A DNA stretch of 64,000 nucleotides from Perilla frutescens (GCA_026008535.1 BRKX01000014.1:1798001-1862000), one strand, 5' to 3'; positions 36,214 through 49,344 are shown, counted from the stretch's first letter. The notes: a model not told the origin generated them from the sequence alone. Program-made: numbers and translations.

Positions 36214-36926
36214 CTACTTCTTTCGACCTCTTTTCCCTTTTTTGTGCTTTTTTTTCTTCTTACTACTCTCTCTAGAGACGACGACAGTAGCTTCATGTGG
36301 ATCGACAGAAGCAGGTTGATCCTTGGATGCTTCTGTGCTCTGGGGAAATAGAGTTTTCATCATATCAGTTTTGCACGAGAAGGATCTCAATTGGACAATA
36401 AATACATTAGGGCATGCCAGCTGCAGAGCATTATTAGTAGACATTACAAGGACAAGAGGATTTCCGATAACTTTGAATGCACTAGCGATTGCAGATACTA
36501 CAGAAGAAGACTGACTCCGCTGCTTTTTTTATTTAAGAGCTTTATAGAATTCTTTTGGCAGATGGGAAGTGATATTCCGCTTATCAAGCATTTGAGCAAG
36601 TGCATTTTTGGGAAATTCCCCATTTAACTTCATCACACACACAATCATGATCATTCTCAGCACCAGCACACATAAATAGCTGTTGGAATCATCGATGTCA
36701 GAATTTTCAATCCATTGTCGTGTTACAATATCACTTGAAAGACATTGCATGATCACACGGGTAGCAAATACAGACAACTCTCCACGCAGCGTTATGTTGT
36801 TCATCAAAAAATTGGTTCTTAGATCGCTATCAGATGGGAGGCACATACAATACTCAAGAAATGAGGACTTCATTGTAAAAAAGTTGCCCCCATATTTAGA
36901 AATCAAGAGCAGTAATATGTCCAGAA
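36214..36926 (-). pseudogene. C-terminal end of the TPR/ankyrin UvrD-helicase-like pseudogene
   Basis: Minus-strand frame from ILLLLISKYGGNFFTMKSSF through VLRMIMIVCVMKLNGEFPK and KVIGNPLVLV to a lysine-rich end, KKKKKHKKGKRGRKK and TAG. The order and motifs match the C-terminal region of large plant proteins annotated as TPR and ankyrin repeat-containing protein 1-like (UvrD-type helicases of about 2,500 or more residues). An in-frame TAA at 36529-36531, after EFYKALK, breaks the frame. The coding sequence stops at 36926 where the hAT-like element begins and resumes at 41699. Assignment rests on remembered family motifs. Confidence 0.7.
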
Positions 36927-37245
36927 TAGGGCTGACAAAAAATACCGTCATGCTGGAATACCGTCCATACCGTACCGAAAAAATACCAAAGATACCGATA
37001 TTTACAATATACCGGTTTTTCGGTAAGATATGATATTTTATCAGAATTTTACGGTGAAGTAAATGTATGAATTTTTAAAAATTAAGGTATACCGGCATAT
37101 ACCGAAAGTTCGGTATACCATTATATATATGTATATACTATACTACGGTATATACTGAAGTGAAGGTATATACCGATGTGAAAGTATATATCGTCATACC
37201 GTACCGCGATATATGACAAAGTGAAGGTATTTACCGGATACCGGT

Positions 37246-37286
37246 AAGTGAAGGTATTTACCGGATACCGGTAAATACCTTCACTT
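37246..37286. repeat. perfect 19-bp palindrome, 3-nt loop
   Basis: Arms 37246-37264 and 37268-37286, AAGTGAAGGTATTTACCGG and its exact complement, spaced by ATA. A second direct copy of the left arm core lies just before it (from about 37221). It is in the subterminal region of the hAT-like element and could cruciform or bind a transposase. Confidence 0.9.
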
Positions 37287-37693
37287 CGACATATACCGCG
37301 ATATGATATGACGGTATTTACCGATACATCGGTACATACCGTACTTCAAATTTAATATATATATATATATACACACATTGCATATCTATAATACAATATT
37401 TAGTAAGTTTATCATAAAAATTATGTTTTGATATTTAATTTAATACCTAAATTATAACTAAAATGGACTATTTGAAATAAAAATGTAATAAATAGTAATC
37501 TTTTCGATTAATAAAATTAAAAGTTAAAATGAATAATCAATAAAAATTAAAATAAAATGATGTATACGTAAATTATAAGACATAAAATTATTTCAATAGA
37601 ATAAAAGATAAATTAAATTATGTAATACATAGTAATATTTTATTCTTCTTCAATTTTTAAAACTAAAAGTTAACAAGAATGATTAAAACAATT

Positions 37694-40354
37694 TGTAATA
37701 CCCAAAATTTTATTATCTAAATTTAATTAGGAATATAAATCTAATAGTTAAAACAAGTGTAATATCCAAAACTTTTTAGTATTAAAAGAATAGTTTATAC
37801 TACCCTTAAGGGTAAGTTAGGGAGGAAAATGGAACCTCATAGGTCCCTTTTTCAGGTGAAGTGTGACGTTAAGAGGGTTAGAGATACCCCGGGACCTTCT
37901 CATAACTGTTATTCAGAAACCAGGATACATGTTCAAATATAATCATATTAGGACTTAATGATAATCTTATTATATATTATTATATTTGAAACCTATCTAA
38001 CTAATTCAAAACTTATCTAAAATAAATATTATTATAAGAAATCGTAATATTATATTTTATTTGCAAACCAATTATATATATATATAATGTATGCGAGCCA
38101 TTTACTAAATTAGGACAACTATAGTAGAAATTGGAAAGAATAATATCATATTAAAACAAATAAGTAGACGTGGCAGTCTTCGGTGGTGCACTAATCAAAT
38201 GTGGAAGATGACTTAGTGTACAATAAATAAGAACTATAGCAGCTATATTTACGTTAATACACTCCATCTAAATAGCTTTATAATATGGCGTTTTGGACAA
38301 AAATCAAAAGAGAGAAGCAAGGTGAAGCTTGAAACTTTAAAGGTATGAAATTTATATCAAAATATACAATCTTATATTAGTTGTAAATTATTCTTAGGAT
38401 CGATAACTCTAATCGGTTAGCAAATGGTTTTAGTTATGCAAATTAAGATGATAAAGTAAAAAAAAATTGATGTTATACCTTTAGTTTTTTATTGTATTTG
38501 ACTTATGATTAATTGTATTTAAAATTTATTATAGGTGAAATACAATTGATAGTATATATGGAGGGTGGTCGTAGGTGAATTTGTATTATGAGTTTTAAAT
38601 TATATTGAAATATAAATAATTGATGTTTAACTTAATTAAATATATACATGGATTATAAATTCTATTTGCACTACATGTAGATTTGATATTGTTATCCATC
38701 AAAGCTCTCATTACATGTATTTCAAAGGTCATGATATAGACGTGTCTTTACAATTACTGAGCTAGGTGGATGGAATTTTAAGCATACATGTGTTTTTCAA
38801 TGATATGATTAATGAATTTATATGTTATTAGATATATATATATATATATATATTATTTTATTTTATTTTAAAAAATGAGAGGTTTGGGCATTATCCACCC
38901 TTTAATTAACCAAGTGAAATATACTATACAAGAATAGTATATTCTCGGTAATTGGGAATAGCTTGTGCTAATCCAAGGTTAGTGTATAAATCTTTAATTT
39001 TGCAAATGCATATCTTAGCTAACGTTAGGAGTTGGATTTGAAGTTAGTCACGTAAAGATGCAATGTAAAGAAACTTGGGTTGTTAGTTTCAGAATTAGTG
39101 GTTCAGGGTATGATGATTATTTGTATCATTTAATTCATATGATAGTCATGATTAACTAACCTAATTATCACTTCACTGTATGCAGTAAATTTCTAATTAA
39201 TGGATTTGCATAAATATATTTACATCTATCATAAATCAGTAAGATAATTGTACAGATAAGTGACTGACCTCATATTTGCCATATTCTCACATTTTACTCT
39301 AAGGTTTATTGCAGTGAATAATAATATATTCTAAAAAGTCAAGTTGAGTTTAAAATCAAGGGACTACTAAACAAAATACAATAGTAGAAACTTTAATTAT
39401 AAGGAAGCTTAGGGATTGAGTTTGATAGGGTCCTTTAGGCAAAACTAAGCTAAGGTTGGTTGTTGTAGGGTCAGAAGAAGTAGCCAAACCTGAATAGGAC
39501 CAAACCACAATTTGAAAGCTTACCCGTGTTACGGATTTGTTATCCAGGTGGGCTACTATACTATCTTTGCAAACTGTATCTTTCGAGTTATTAAGTTCTG
39601 CTTTGCTAAAATTGCAATGTGACTATCTGTATTAAATATTTGCGTGCTACTGTATGTTGTCGGGGTCTCATAAACCAGCGTTGTGTCAATATGAGTAGTT
39701 ACAGTATGCATGCATTATTCGTCATGCCCTACTCCTTGTCGGTGAGACTAAAATGAAACACTTATTGATTACACTCATTGGGTATACTTTGGCCATACTC
39801 AACTTTACGCGTTGGTGATGTAGTACGGGTTGCGGGCAGTGACTGGTTATACTCTTAAGCGCTTCACGATAAAATATTTTGGTGAACTTAGGTTACTTTC
39901 AATTTTAAAACCTCCTAAGTTTCACTACCTACATGAACACAGATAGATTACTTTAACAAAATGATTTGCATAACTTGAATTGTAAAAACTTGCCCACTGA
40001 GTGTATTAGTACTCAGCCCAAATATTTCCAAACATTTTTCAGGTCAGTAGGCTGGCGCGTGGATGTGACGATGCTGAGAGATGGGCTTTTGTTATTTATG
40101 TATTTTCTCATTGTCTCTTTTTGTTAAGTATTTTGTTAATAATGAAGTTTCCGCGCTTGTAATATCCTTTTGTTAAATACTAAGAACTTTGATCTTGGTG
40201 TTATGAATAAGTATATATTATTATAAAGCATGTTTGAATATTTTGAGTTTTCTGTTGAGATTTTGTTTATCAGATTACCTCCTTTCTTTCCAGCTTCTTA
40301 ATTCCAACCCCCGTGGCGTCTATTTCCACGGTCTTTCGGGACCGGGGCGCTACA
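37694..40354 (+). mobile_element. solo LTR (2.66 kb) inside the hAT-like element, TSD CAATT
   Basis: Begins TGTAATACCCAAAATTTT and ends GGGACCGGGGCGCTACA. The 5-bp repeat CAATT flanks it at 37689-37693 and 40355-40359. No primer site or coding sequence is present. A second start-like word, TGTAATATCCAAAACTTTT, lies at about 37761, perhaps an internal duplication. The ends fit a Tekay/Del-type chromovirus LTR (inference). Orientation is assumed from TGTAA...CTACA. Confidence 0.8.
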
Positions 40355-41698
40355 CAATTAAAATAAAATGAGATATATTTATAAAAAATAATACGTAGTT
40401 TGTTCATCGTAAAAGTTCAAAAACATATAATATTTAATATAATTTAATAATTAAATTATAATTAAAAATCAAACAATGTGAAATCAAATGTAATAAATAA
40501 TAAGTATATTATTTTTCAATGTTTAAACTAAAAGTTATGATAAATGGTCTAAACATTTTAAAGAAAATGAGATATACTATTCAATAATATAATATTTAGA
40601 CCTCAGTATGTTTATTATGAAAGTTTTGAATATTATAAATTTGATATAATTTAATACTTAAATACTATAAATTGATCAATTTGAAATAAAATGTTAATGA
40701 TAATATTTTATTTATTTCTTAAATTTTAGATATAAAGTTATGATGAATTAAAAAAATATACTAAAATGAGATATTATATACAATATTATGATACTTAGTA
40801 TGTTCATCATAAAAGTTTAGAAAAATATTATATTTCATATAATTTAATACAAAATCCCTACCTAAAAATTGAACAATGTGACATCAAATATAATAAATAA
40901 TAATGTTGTATTCTTCTTTAATCTTTACACTAAAAATTATGATGAATTATAAAAAAAATTAAAATAGAATGAGATATGTTATAATACTTAGTATGTTCAG
41001 CATAAACATTTATGAAAATATTATATTTCATATAATTTAATACAAAACTCCTAACTAAAAATTGAACAACATTTGAAATAAGATGTAATAAATAATAATG
41101 TTATATTCTTCTTTAATCTTTAGACTAAAAGTTATGATGAATTATCAAAAAATTAAAATAGGATGAGATATGATATAAAATGCTATAATACTCAGTATAT
41201 GTTATCATAAACATTTAGGAAAATATTGTATTTCATATAATTAATACAAAACTCCTAACTAAAAACTGAACAATGTGAAATCTAATGTAATAAATAATAA
41301 TCTTATATTCTTCTTTAATCTTTAGACTAAAAGTTAAAATGAATTATTGAGAAAATTAAAAATAAAATAAGATATGAAATACAATACCATGATGCTTAGT
41401 ATATGTTCATCATGAATATTTAATATAACGATAATTTCGATATACCGTGAAATGTCGGTATGGTATGGACTGAAATATGGTTACAGTAAGGTATACCGAA
41501 GTAAGATTTATCGAACTAAGGTATGGTAAGGTATACTGAAATAAAGGTATGGTAAATGTATGCATTATGTGTCATACCGAACTAAGGTATACTGGAGATA
41601 AAGGTACGGTAACAGTATGATTTTTTTCATACAGTCAATTAAGGTAAGGTATAAGGTATGACAAAAAAAGTAAAGTATGTCGTACCTTGACACCCCTA

Positions 41699-42868
41699 GT
41701 CCAGAAGATATAAGAAACAGTTTGGAGAAATATAGTCACGTCCCTGCCCCAAATCAAGGTCATGAGTTTGTACCAATGCTTTATATAGACCTTGGCTCAA
41801 AGCTTCTGGGTAGCACCCTAATGGAGAGTCACGGGAGATCTCAATGAATGGCTTCCAAGGCGAGTTATTCGAAATCCTTTCAGCAATTTTATCATACAAG
41901 CCATGCTCCAGCTTGCCGGTTCCCAGCATTATCATCACTGTCTGTCCAATTTGCTTGTAACTGAGTTCCATCCTTCCATCAATACATCTTAACAAACTTT
42001 CTCTAAGTAATTTTTTGGAAATTTCAGTTTCTCTCAAAGATGCTGTCCAATTTGCTTGTAACTGAGTTCCATCCTTCCATCAATACATCTTAACATACTT
42101 TCTCTAAGTAATTTTTTGGAAATTTCAGTTTCTCTCAAAGATATATGATAAAGTCATTGGAGGGCTAAGTGGAAAAAACAACTCCAAGCATTTAATGGAT
42201 AAGTGCACACAATTTTGCATCTTACTCTCATCTGCGTACTTCATATTAATAGAAGACTTTGAATCAATAAAGAATTTCGCTATGTCGAAGATGTGTAAGA
42301 GACACATACATTGGCAATACAAGGCCAAGCACTTTTCTATGGAACTCTTATGAAGTCTTTGCAGAGCATTCAATACACCGTCTCCAACGCCAACTAAGTC
42401 TTGGAGCTAGAATTCACTAGCAACTGACGCAAAATGATGAGCTTCAGCCACCACATTTCTGTTAACATCCCTTGCCCATACAACATCAGGATTCATCAAG
42501 TGAAAAGTGACACTTAAATTATCTGCTCCAGACAACCTCATTAATCCAAAATAACCTAGACAGAACTCATCTAGTTCAAGGCTGTATAGACATTGTAGTA
42601 TCTCTAAACTGCGTACCTTCCATAAGTTCCAAAGATAAACGAGTGCTCCAACAGAGACTTGGTTCCTCACAAGTCTCTGATCAAATGAGCTTGGATCCAT
42701 GTGCAAGTCACGATCCCACTCATATTCATTAGCAGTCACTTCAAAATGTACATCTAGAAGTTTTTGAACAATAAGAATTTCTACAACCGGACTTTCATAT
42801 TGCTTTGAAGCATTGTAAAACTGCATCAATTCGGAAAAAAAAACAACATACATGGAGTCACCATACAA
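41699..42868 (-). pseudogene. helicase-like gene fragment, copy 1, with chimeric 5' end
   Basis: Reads, from its 5' end, MYGDSMYVVFFS (from the foreign leader) fused to ELMQFYNASKQYESPVVEIL, then VSVGALVYLWNLWKVRSLEI to SVASEF and TAG 42407-42409. It resumes in the same frame as NALQRLHKSSIEKCLALYCQ, shifts frame near 42125, and continues RETEISKKLLRESL to ISPNCFLYLLD at the hAT border. A 99-bp tandem duplication (starts 41944 and 42043) disrupts the join. The family is the plant TPR/ankyrin UvrD-helicase-like protein. The first 153 codons form an uninterrupted chimeric ORF with its own ATG. Confidence 0.7.
41944..42141. repeat. 99-bp tandem duplication, unit 1 only
   Basis: CTGTCCAATTTGCTTGTAAC begins at 41944 and 42043. 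Units 2 and 3 have one copy, so it arose after the triplication. Confidence 0.85.
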
Positions 42869-44783
42869 AGACAGCGCCGATGAACTCTACAAATCACAAG
42901 GTCGAATCTTCACGATAAAAAGATAAAAGCAGATGCTAGAAGATAATGAAAAATCAAAAAGGGGAGAAGAAGAACGTAAATCAGCGAGAGAGAGAGGGGA
43001 AATATGAATATGAAAAAAATCTGAAGAAAGAAACTTAAATTATCAAATTACTATATTACCCTACCTTCATTTAAATTTGTCATTCCAAAATTAACACGAT
43101 ATAAATGGAGATCATTTCCTAAATTTTTAAAGTTGACCTTACATATATAACAAGATTTAAATAATTGATATACGATCTCTCATTTTTAATATATCGCAAG
43201 ATGCCTAGACTGATCTTAATGAATTGTGTGTGGAATAGTGACTAGGTTCTTACAAAAAATGTATGGTCATAAAAAAAATAAAATCTTCCGAATTCAGTTT
43301 CTTAACTCTAAGTCCACTAGTAAAACTCCTCAGGTCCATTAAGATACATAGACCAAATATTTTACAACACTGTATGGCCCAATGAGGAATTTCAAAACCT
43401 AAATAAAATCCTAGGCCCAAATCTTCACTAAAAAAATATATTAAATAGAGGGATTTAAATTAAATAATTAAATAAAACTATTAAATATTTAAAAATGGAA
43501 TTTCAAAACCTAAATAAAATCATAGGCCCAAATCTCCACTAAAAATATATTAAATAGAGCAATTTAAATTAATTAATTAAATAGAACTATTAAATATTTT
43601 TAAAACGGGATGTTACATTCATGCCTCGTTAAAAACATCTCTGAAAAACCTCATGGAAAAAATTCAGTCGAGAAAAAAAGTACATGACATATATATATTT
43701 ATGTGTTGCATTAGTTGCCTCATTAAAATCATTCACTAAGAAACCAAGTAGTGATAATTTGATTTATCACTAAAATCATTAATGATAATATTTTATTTAT
43801 TTTTTAAATTTTAGATATAAAGTTATGATGAATTAAAAAAATATACTAAAATGAGATATTATATACAATATTATGATACTTAGTATGTTCATCATAAAAG
43901 TTTAGAAAAATATTATATTTCATATAATTTAATACAAAATCCCTACCTAAAAATTGAACAATGTGACATCAAATGTAATAAATAATAATTTTGTATTCTT
44001 CTTTAATCTTTACACTAAAACTTATGATGAATTATAAAAAAAATTAAAATAGAATGAGATATGTTATAATACTTAGTATGTTCAGCATAAACATTTATGA
44101 AAATATTATATTTCATATAATTTAATACAAAACTCCTAACTAAAAATTGAACAACATTTGAAATAAGATGTAATAAATAATAATGTTATATTCTTCTTTA
44201 ATCTTTAGACTAAAAGTTATGATGAATTATCAAAAAATTAAAATAGGATGAGATATGATATAAAATGCTATAATACTTAGTATATGTTATCATAAACATT
44301 TAGGAAAATATTGTATTTCATATAATTAATACAAAACTCCTAACTAAAAACTGAACAATGTGAAATCTAATGTAATAAATAATAATCTTATATTCTTCTT
44401 TAATCTTTAGACTAAAAGTTAAAATGAATTATTGAGAAAATTAAAAATAAAATAAGATATGAAATACAATACCATGATGCTTAGTATATGTTCATCATGA
44501 ATATTTAATATAACGATAATTTCGATATACCGTGAAATGTCGGTATGGTATGGACTGAAATATGGTTACAGTAAGATATACCGAAGTAAGATTTATCGAA
44601 CTAAGGTATGGTAAGGTATACTGAAATAAAGGTATGGTAAATGTATGCATTATGTGTCATACCGAACTAAGGTATACTGGAGATAAAGGTACGGTAACAA
44701 TATGATTTTTTTCATATAGTCAATTAAGGTAAGGTATAAGGTATGACAAAAAAAGTAAAGTATGTCGTACCTTGACACCCCTA

Positions 44784-45840
44784 GTCTAGAAGATATAAGA
44801 AACAGTTTGGAGAAATATAGTCACGTCCCTGCCCCAAATCAAGGTCATGAGTTTGTACCAATGATTTATATAGACCTTGGCTCAAAGCTTCTGGGTAGCA
44901 CCCTAATGGAGAGTCACGGGAGATCTCAATGAATGGCTTCCAAGGCGAGTTATTCGAAATCCTTTCAGCAATTTTATCATACAAGCCATGCTCCAGCTTG
45001 CCGGTTCCCAGCATTATCATCACTGCCTGTCCAATTTGCTTATAACTGAGTTCCATCCTTCCATCAATACATCTTAACATACTTTCTCTAAGTAATTTTT
45101 TGGAAATTTCAGTTTCTCTCAAAGATATCTGATAAAGTCATTGGAGGGCTAAGTGGAAAAAACAACTCCAAGCATTTAATGGATAAGTGCACACAATTTT
45201 GCATCTTACTCTCATCTGCGTACTTCATATTAATAGAAGACTTTGAATCAATAAAGAATTTCGCTATGTCGAAGATGTGTAAGAGACACATACATTGGTA
45301 ATACAAGGGCAAGCACTTTTCTATGGAACTCTTATGAAGTCTTTGCAGAGCATTCAATACACCGTCTCCAACGCCAACTAAGTCTTGGAGCTAGAATTCA
45401 CTAGCAACTGACGCAAAATGATGAGCTTCAGCCACCACATTTCTGTTAACATCCCTTGCCCATACAACATCAGGATTCATCAAGTGAAAAGTGACACTTA
45501 AATTATCTGCTCCAGACAACCTCATTAATCCAAAATAACCTAGACAGAACTCATCTAGTTCAAGGTTGTATAGACATTGTAGTATCTCTAAACTGCGTAC
45601 CTTCCATAAGTTCCAAAGATAAACGAGTGCTCCAACAGAGACTTGGTTCCTCACAAGTCTCTGATCAAATGAGCTTGGATCCAAGTGCAAGTCACGATCC
45701 CACTCATATTCATTAGCAGTCACTTCAAAATGTACATCTAGAAGTTTTCGAACAATAAGAATTTCTACAACCGGACTTTCATATTGCTTTGAAGCATTGT
45801 AAAACTACATCAATTCGGAAAAAAAAACAACATACATGGA
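44784..45840 (-). pseudogene. helicase-like gene fragment, copy 2
   Basis: Same segment and same ancestral lesions as copy 1: in-frame TAG after SVASEF (45391-45393) and frameshift near 45109. It has an extra TAG after SELM (about 45805) that removes the chimeric start seen in copy 1, so the first usable ATG would be inside (TANEYEWDRDLHLD). The junction to foreign leader sequence is at about 45819. Non-coding in practice. Confidence 0.7.
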
Positions 45841-45964
45841 GTCACCATACAAAGACAGCGCCGATGAACTCTACAAATCACAAGGTCGAATCTTCACGAT
45901 AAAAAGATAAAAGCAGATGCTAGAAGATAATGAAAAATCAAAAAGGGGAGAAGAAGAACGTAAA

Positions 45965-45967
<3 letters not shown>

Positions 45968-46022
<55 letters not shown>
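45968..46022. repeat. expanded (GA)n microsatellite
   Basis: About 27 GA units; the same site in unit 1 (about 42988-42999) has only six or so. Confidence 0.95.
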
Positions 46023-46027
<5 letters not shown>

Positions 46028-47688
46028 GGAAATATGAATATGAAAAAAATCTGAAGAAAGAAACTTGAATTATCAAATTACTATATTACCCTAACTTCAT
46101 TTAAACTTGTCATTCCAAAATTAACACGATATAAATGGAGATCATTTCCTAAATTTTTAAAGTTGACCTTACATATATAACAAGATTTAAATAATTGATA
46201 TACGATCTCTCATTTTTAATATATCGCAAGATGCCTAGACTGATCTTAATGAATTGTGTGTGGAATAGTGACTAGGTTCTTACAAAAAATATATGGTCAT
46301 AAAAAAAATAAAATCTTCCGAATTCAGTTTCTTAACTCTAAGTCCACTAGTAAAACTCCTCAGGTCCATTAAGATACATAGACCAAATATTTTACAACAC
46401 TGTATGGCCCAATGAGGAATTTCAAAACCTAAATAAAATCCTAGGCCCAAATCTTCACTAAAAAAATATATTAAATAGAGGGATTTAAATTAAATAATTA
46501 AATAAAACTATTAAATATTTAAAAATGGAATTTCAAAACCTAAATAAAATCATAGGCCCAAATCTCCACTAAAAATATATTAAATAGAGCAATTTAAATT
46601 AATTAATTAAATAGAACTATTAAATATTTTTAAAACGGGATGTTACATTCATGCCTCGTTAAAAACATCTCTGAAAAACCTCATGGAAAAAATTCAGTCG
46701 AGAAAAAAAGTACATGACATATATATATTTATGTGTTGCATTAGTTGCCTCATTAAAATCATTCACTAAGAAACCAAGTAGTGATAATTTGATTTATCAC
46801 TAAAATCATTAATGATAATATTTTATTTATTTTTTAAATTTTAGATATAAAGTTATGATGAATTAAAAAAATATACTAAAATGAGATATTATATACAATA
46901 TTATGATACTTAGTATGTTCATCATAAAAGTTTAGAAAAATATTATATTTCATATAATTTAATACAAAATCCCTACCTAAAAATTGAACAATGTGACATC
47001 AAATGTAATAAATAATAATTTTGTATTCTTCTTTAATCTTTACACTAAAACTTATGATGAATTATAAAAAAAATTAAAATAGAATGAGATATGTTATAAT
47101 ACTTAGTATGTTCAGCATAAACATTTATGAAAATATTATATTTCATATAATTTAATACAAAACTCCTAACTAAAAATTGAACAACATTTGAAATAAGATA
47201 TAATAAATAATAATGTTATATTCTTCTTTAATCTTTAGACTAAAAGTTATGATGAATTATCAAAAAATTAAAATAGGATGAGATATGATATAAAATGCTA
47301 TAATACTCAGTATATGTTATCATAAACATTTAGGAAAATATTGTATTTCATATAATTAATACAAAACTCCTAACTAAAAACTGAACAATGTGAAATCTAA
47401 TGTAATAAATAATAATCTTATATTCTTCTTTAATCTTTAGACTAAAAGTTAAAATGAATTATTGAGAAAATTAAAAATAAAATAAGATATGAAATACAAT
47501 ACCATGATGCTTAGTATATGTTCATCATGAATATTTAATATAACGATAATTTCGATATACCGTGAAATGTCGGTATGGTATGGACTGAAATATGGTTACA
47601 GTAAGGTATACCGAAGTAAGATTTATCGAACTAAGGTATGGTAAGGTATACTGAAATAAAGGTATGGTAAATGTATGCATTATGTGTC

Positions 47689-49277
47689 TGATGAAGACTC
47701 AAATTCGTGCTTTTTCCTTTATCTTTTTACACCCTTTTTAAGTGTTTAGTGTATAGCCTAGTCTAGTTTTGGGGGTAAAACTGATTGCAGGAGGCTGAGG
47801 GCATAAAACCACCACAATAGGCACAGACAGGTGCTAATTATGCTGAGGGCACAAAGGACTGATTTGCCTGCCGAGGACCCAGTCAAAGTTGTTGCGAGAA
47901 TTGCGCAACAGAATCGCGGGACAGTTCCTATATGCACGTGGTGGTAATGCGGCGGTCAGTTCCGAGTCTTGGGGAAGTCTAAACACGTTGGGAAGGAAGT
48001 GGGGACATCAGAAAGCTGTTGGAGACGCTAGGGTTTGTTGCTATCCCTCCTAAATTCAAGGAAGAACGTTGAGCATGAAGTAATGAAGTGGAGGAGTGCA
48101 AGAACCCCTGCGTGGGTGAGATCTGGGCTGCGTGAAGCCTTAATTCATTTGCTATAAATACTTTTATCTGTTTTCATATCAGACACCTTCTTTTTCTCTC
48201 GCATCTCAAGATACAATTTACTGTTTTCGTACTTAGTTTAGTTACTGGATATTCTGTCTGCCTGAAGCTGGCGGTTTGCCTGCAAGAAGGTAGTTCAGTT
48301 GTTTTGTTGGCAAAACTGAGGTTGGGCCCAGAAGTTAATCGAGTTATTTTCTTTCCAAGTAAGATGTCTTTTATCATTTCTTTTACTTTCGTTTCTATGT
48401 TTAGTGGCTAAGTATCCACTGTTCAAGTCAAGGTAATGGTCTAAGGGTAGAATATGTGCATGAGGTAATCGGACTTTAAAGCCTTAAGGGTTCACAATCT
48501 TAACTTGTTTTTCACTTAGACATAGGTAAAGGGTGGTTGGAGATGAAAGCGCGCATTTCTGATTAACTGGTACTAGTGTTAGTTACGTGGGAGTGTATAG
48601 GTGACCCATACCTCGATACCCGCATAGTAACAAGTCCGGGGGTGACAGCTTTGGTAGTTGAGATTGAGTAGTATATGCAGGCACAAGACTGTGTCAAACC
48701 TACTAGAATCGGGTCGCTTTTGCCCTCAAAGCTGCTATACCTGCAAAACCTTTGTGTGATTCTCTCCTTAGGTTCCTGTATAGTTAGGTCCCTAGGTGCC
48801 GATCGTATCATCTAGACGATATAATGTAAGAAGTGATTGGGGAGTGGCCAATCGTATCTATTTCCTATAACCGGTTAACCCTGAAAGTGACAATTACCCA
48901 TATTTGGCCATAGGGATTCGGTTTTTTACTTTTCTGCTAGTGTGGGCACAACGGGTAGTAGTGGTAATTACATGTGTTTTGCCCGGGATTGCACATACCT
49001 ACCGAATGACTTGATGCTTTGATTTGAACACTTTTATTACTAATATTTTCTCTTGTGATTTCCTTTTCAGCATTTAGTTAGTTTAAGTTTATTAGCAAGG
49101 TTTTTAGAGTAACACTGAAGACCCAACTTGAAACTAAGAAAAGACAAAAGGTTAAAACACTCCTCGTGGGATCGACATCCGTCTTCATTAGCTATACTAG
49201 CTGTTGAGGGCAGATTAAGCATTTGTGGACTATTTGCCCGCAAGTGTATTTTTGCACACTAAAACGACGGTGTGCCA
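47689..49277 (+). repeat. 5' LTR of the Athila element
   Basis: TGATGAAGAC...CGGTGTGCCA, 1589 bp. It has a TATA box at 48153-48160 and a T-rich tail region. Confidence 0.92.
48153..48160 (+). promoter_or_regulatory. LTR TATA box
   Basis: TATAAATA in the 5' LTR; the same word is at 59094-59101 in the 3' LTR. Transcription would be expected to begin about 30 bases downstream. Confidence 0.6.
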
Positions 49278-49282
49278 AAAAT

Positions 49283-49300
49283 TGGCACCGTTGCCGGGGA
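49283..49300 (+). promoter_or_regulatory. primer-binding site, tRNA-Asp type
   Basis: TGGCACCGTTGCCGGGGA begins 5 bases after the LTR. It is complementary to the 3' end of plant tRNA-Asp with one mismatch (A at the fifth base). A tRNA-Asp primer is characteristic of Athila elements. Confidence 0.8.
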
Positions 49301-49344
49301 GTGTAAGCGCACTTTTCTGTCTATTTACTGTTTTACCTTAGTAT

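Larger units (their letters stand above)
36927..41698. mobile_element. non-autonomous hAT-like element (4.77 kb), 8-bp TSD
   Basis: Terminal inverted repeats TAGGGCTGACAA and, from the right end, TAGGGGTGTCAA. The 8-bp direct repeat GTCCAGAA flanks it (36919-36926 and 41699-41706). TIR type and TSD length fit the hAT superfamily. Subterminal regions are packed with GGTATACCG-like words on both strands. The interior holds degenerate repeats of about 190 bp (for example near 40855, 41035 and 41230) and a solo LTR. No transposase is present. It interrupts a helicase-like exon. Confidence 0.8.
40696..43780. repeat. tandem unit 1 (hAT right end + gene fragment + R33)
   Basis: First of three tandem units. 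It contains the hAT right end (to 41698), the helicase-like gene fragment (41699-42836), a GA-rich leader-like piece (42837-43080) and an R33 copy. The next unit starts at 43781 with the same TAATGATAATATTTTATTT word, giving a period of 3085. The size excess over unit 2 comes from the internal 99-bp duplication. Confidence 0.9.
43781..46810. repeat. tandem unit 2
   Basis: Second unit (about 3030 bp): hAT right end to 44783, gene fragment 44784-45819, GA-rich leader-like piece with an expanded GA tract, R33 copy to about 46790. Nearly identical to unit 1 outside the two indels. Confidence 0.9.

Noticed and set aside
36683..37033. Plus-strand frame across the pseudogene/hAT border
   Set aside because: It is antisense to the helicase-like exon and reads into transposon TIR sequence.
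37694..40354. Complete small LTR element or Helitron inside the hAT
   Set aside because: One TG...CA unit with a single 5-bp TSD and no internal primer site, second LTR or Helitron ends; a solo LTR explains it.
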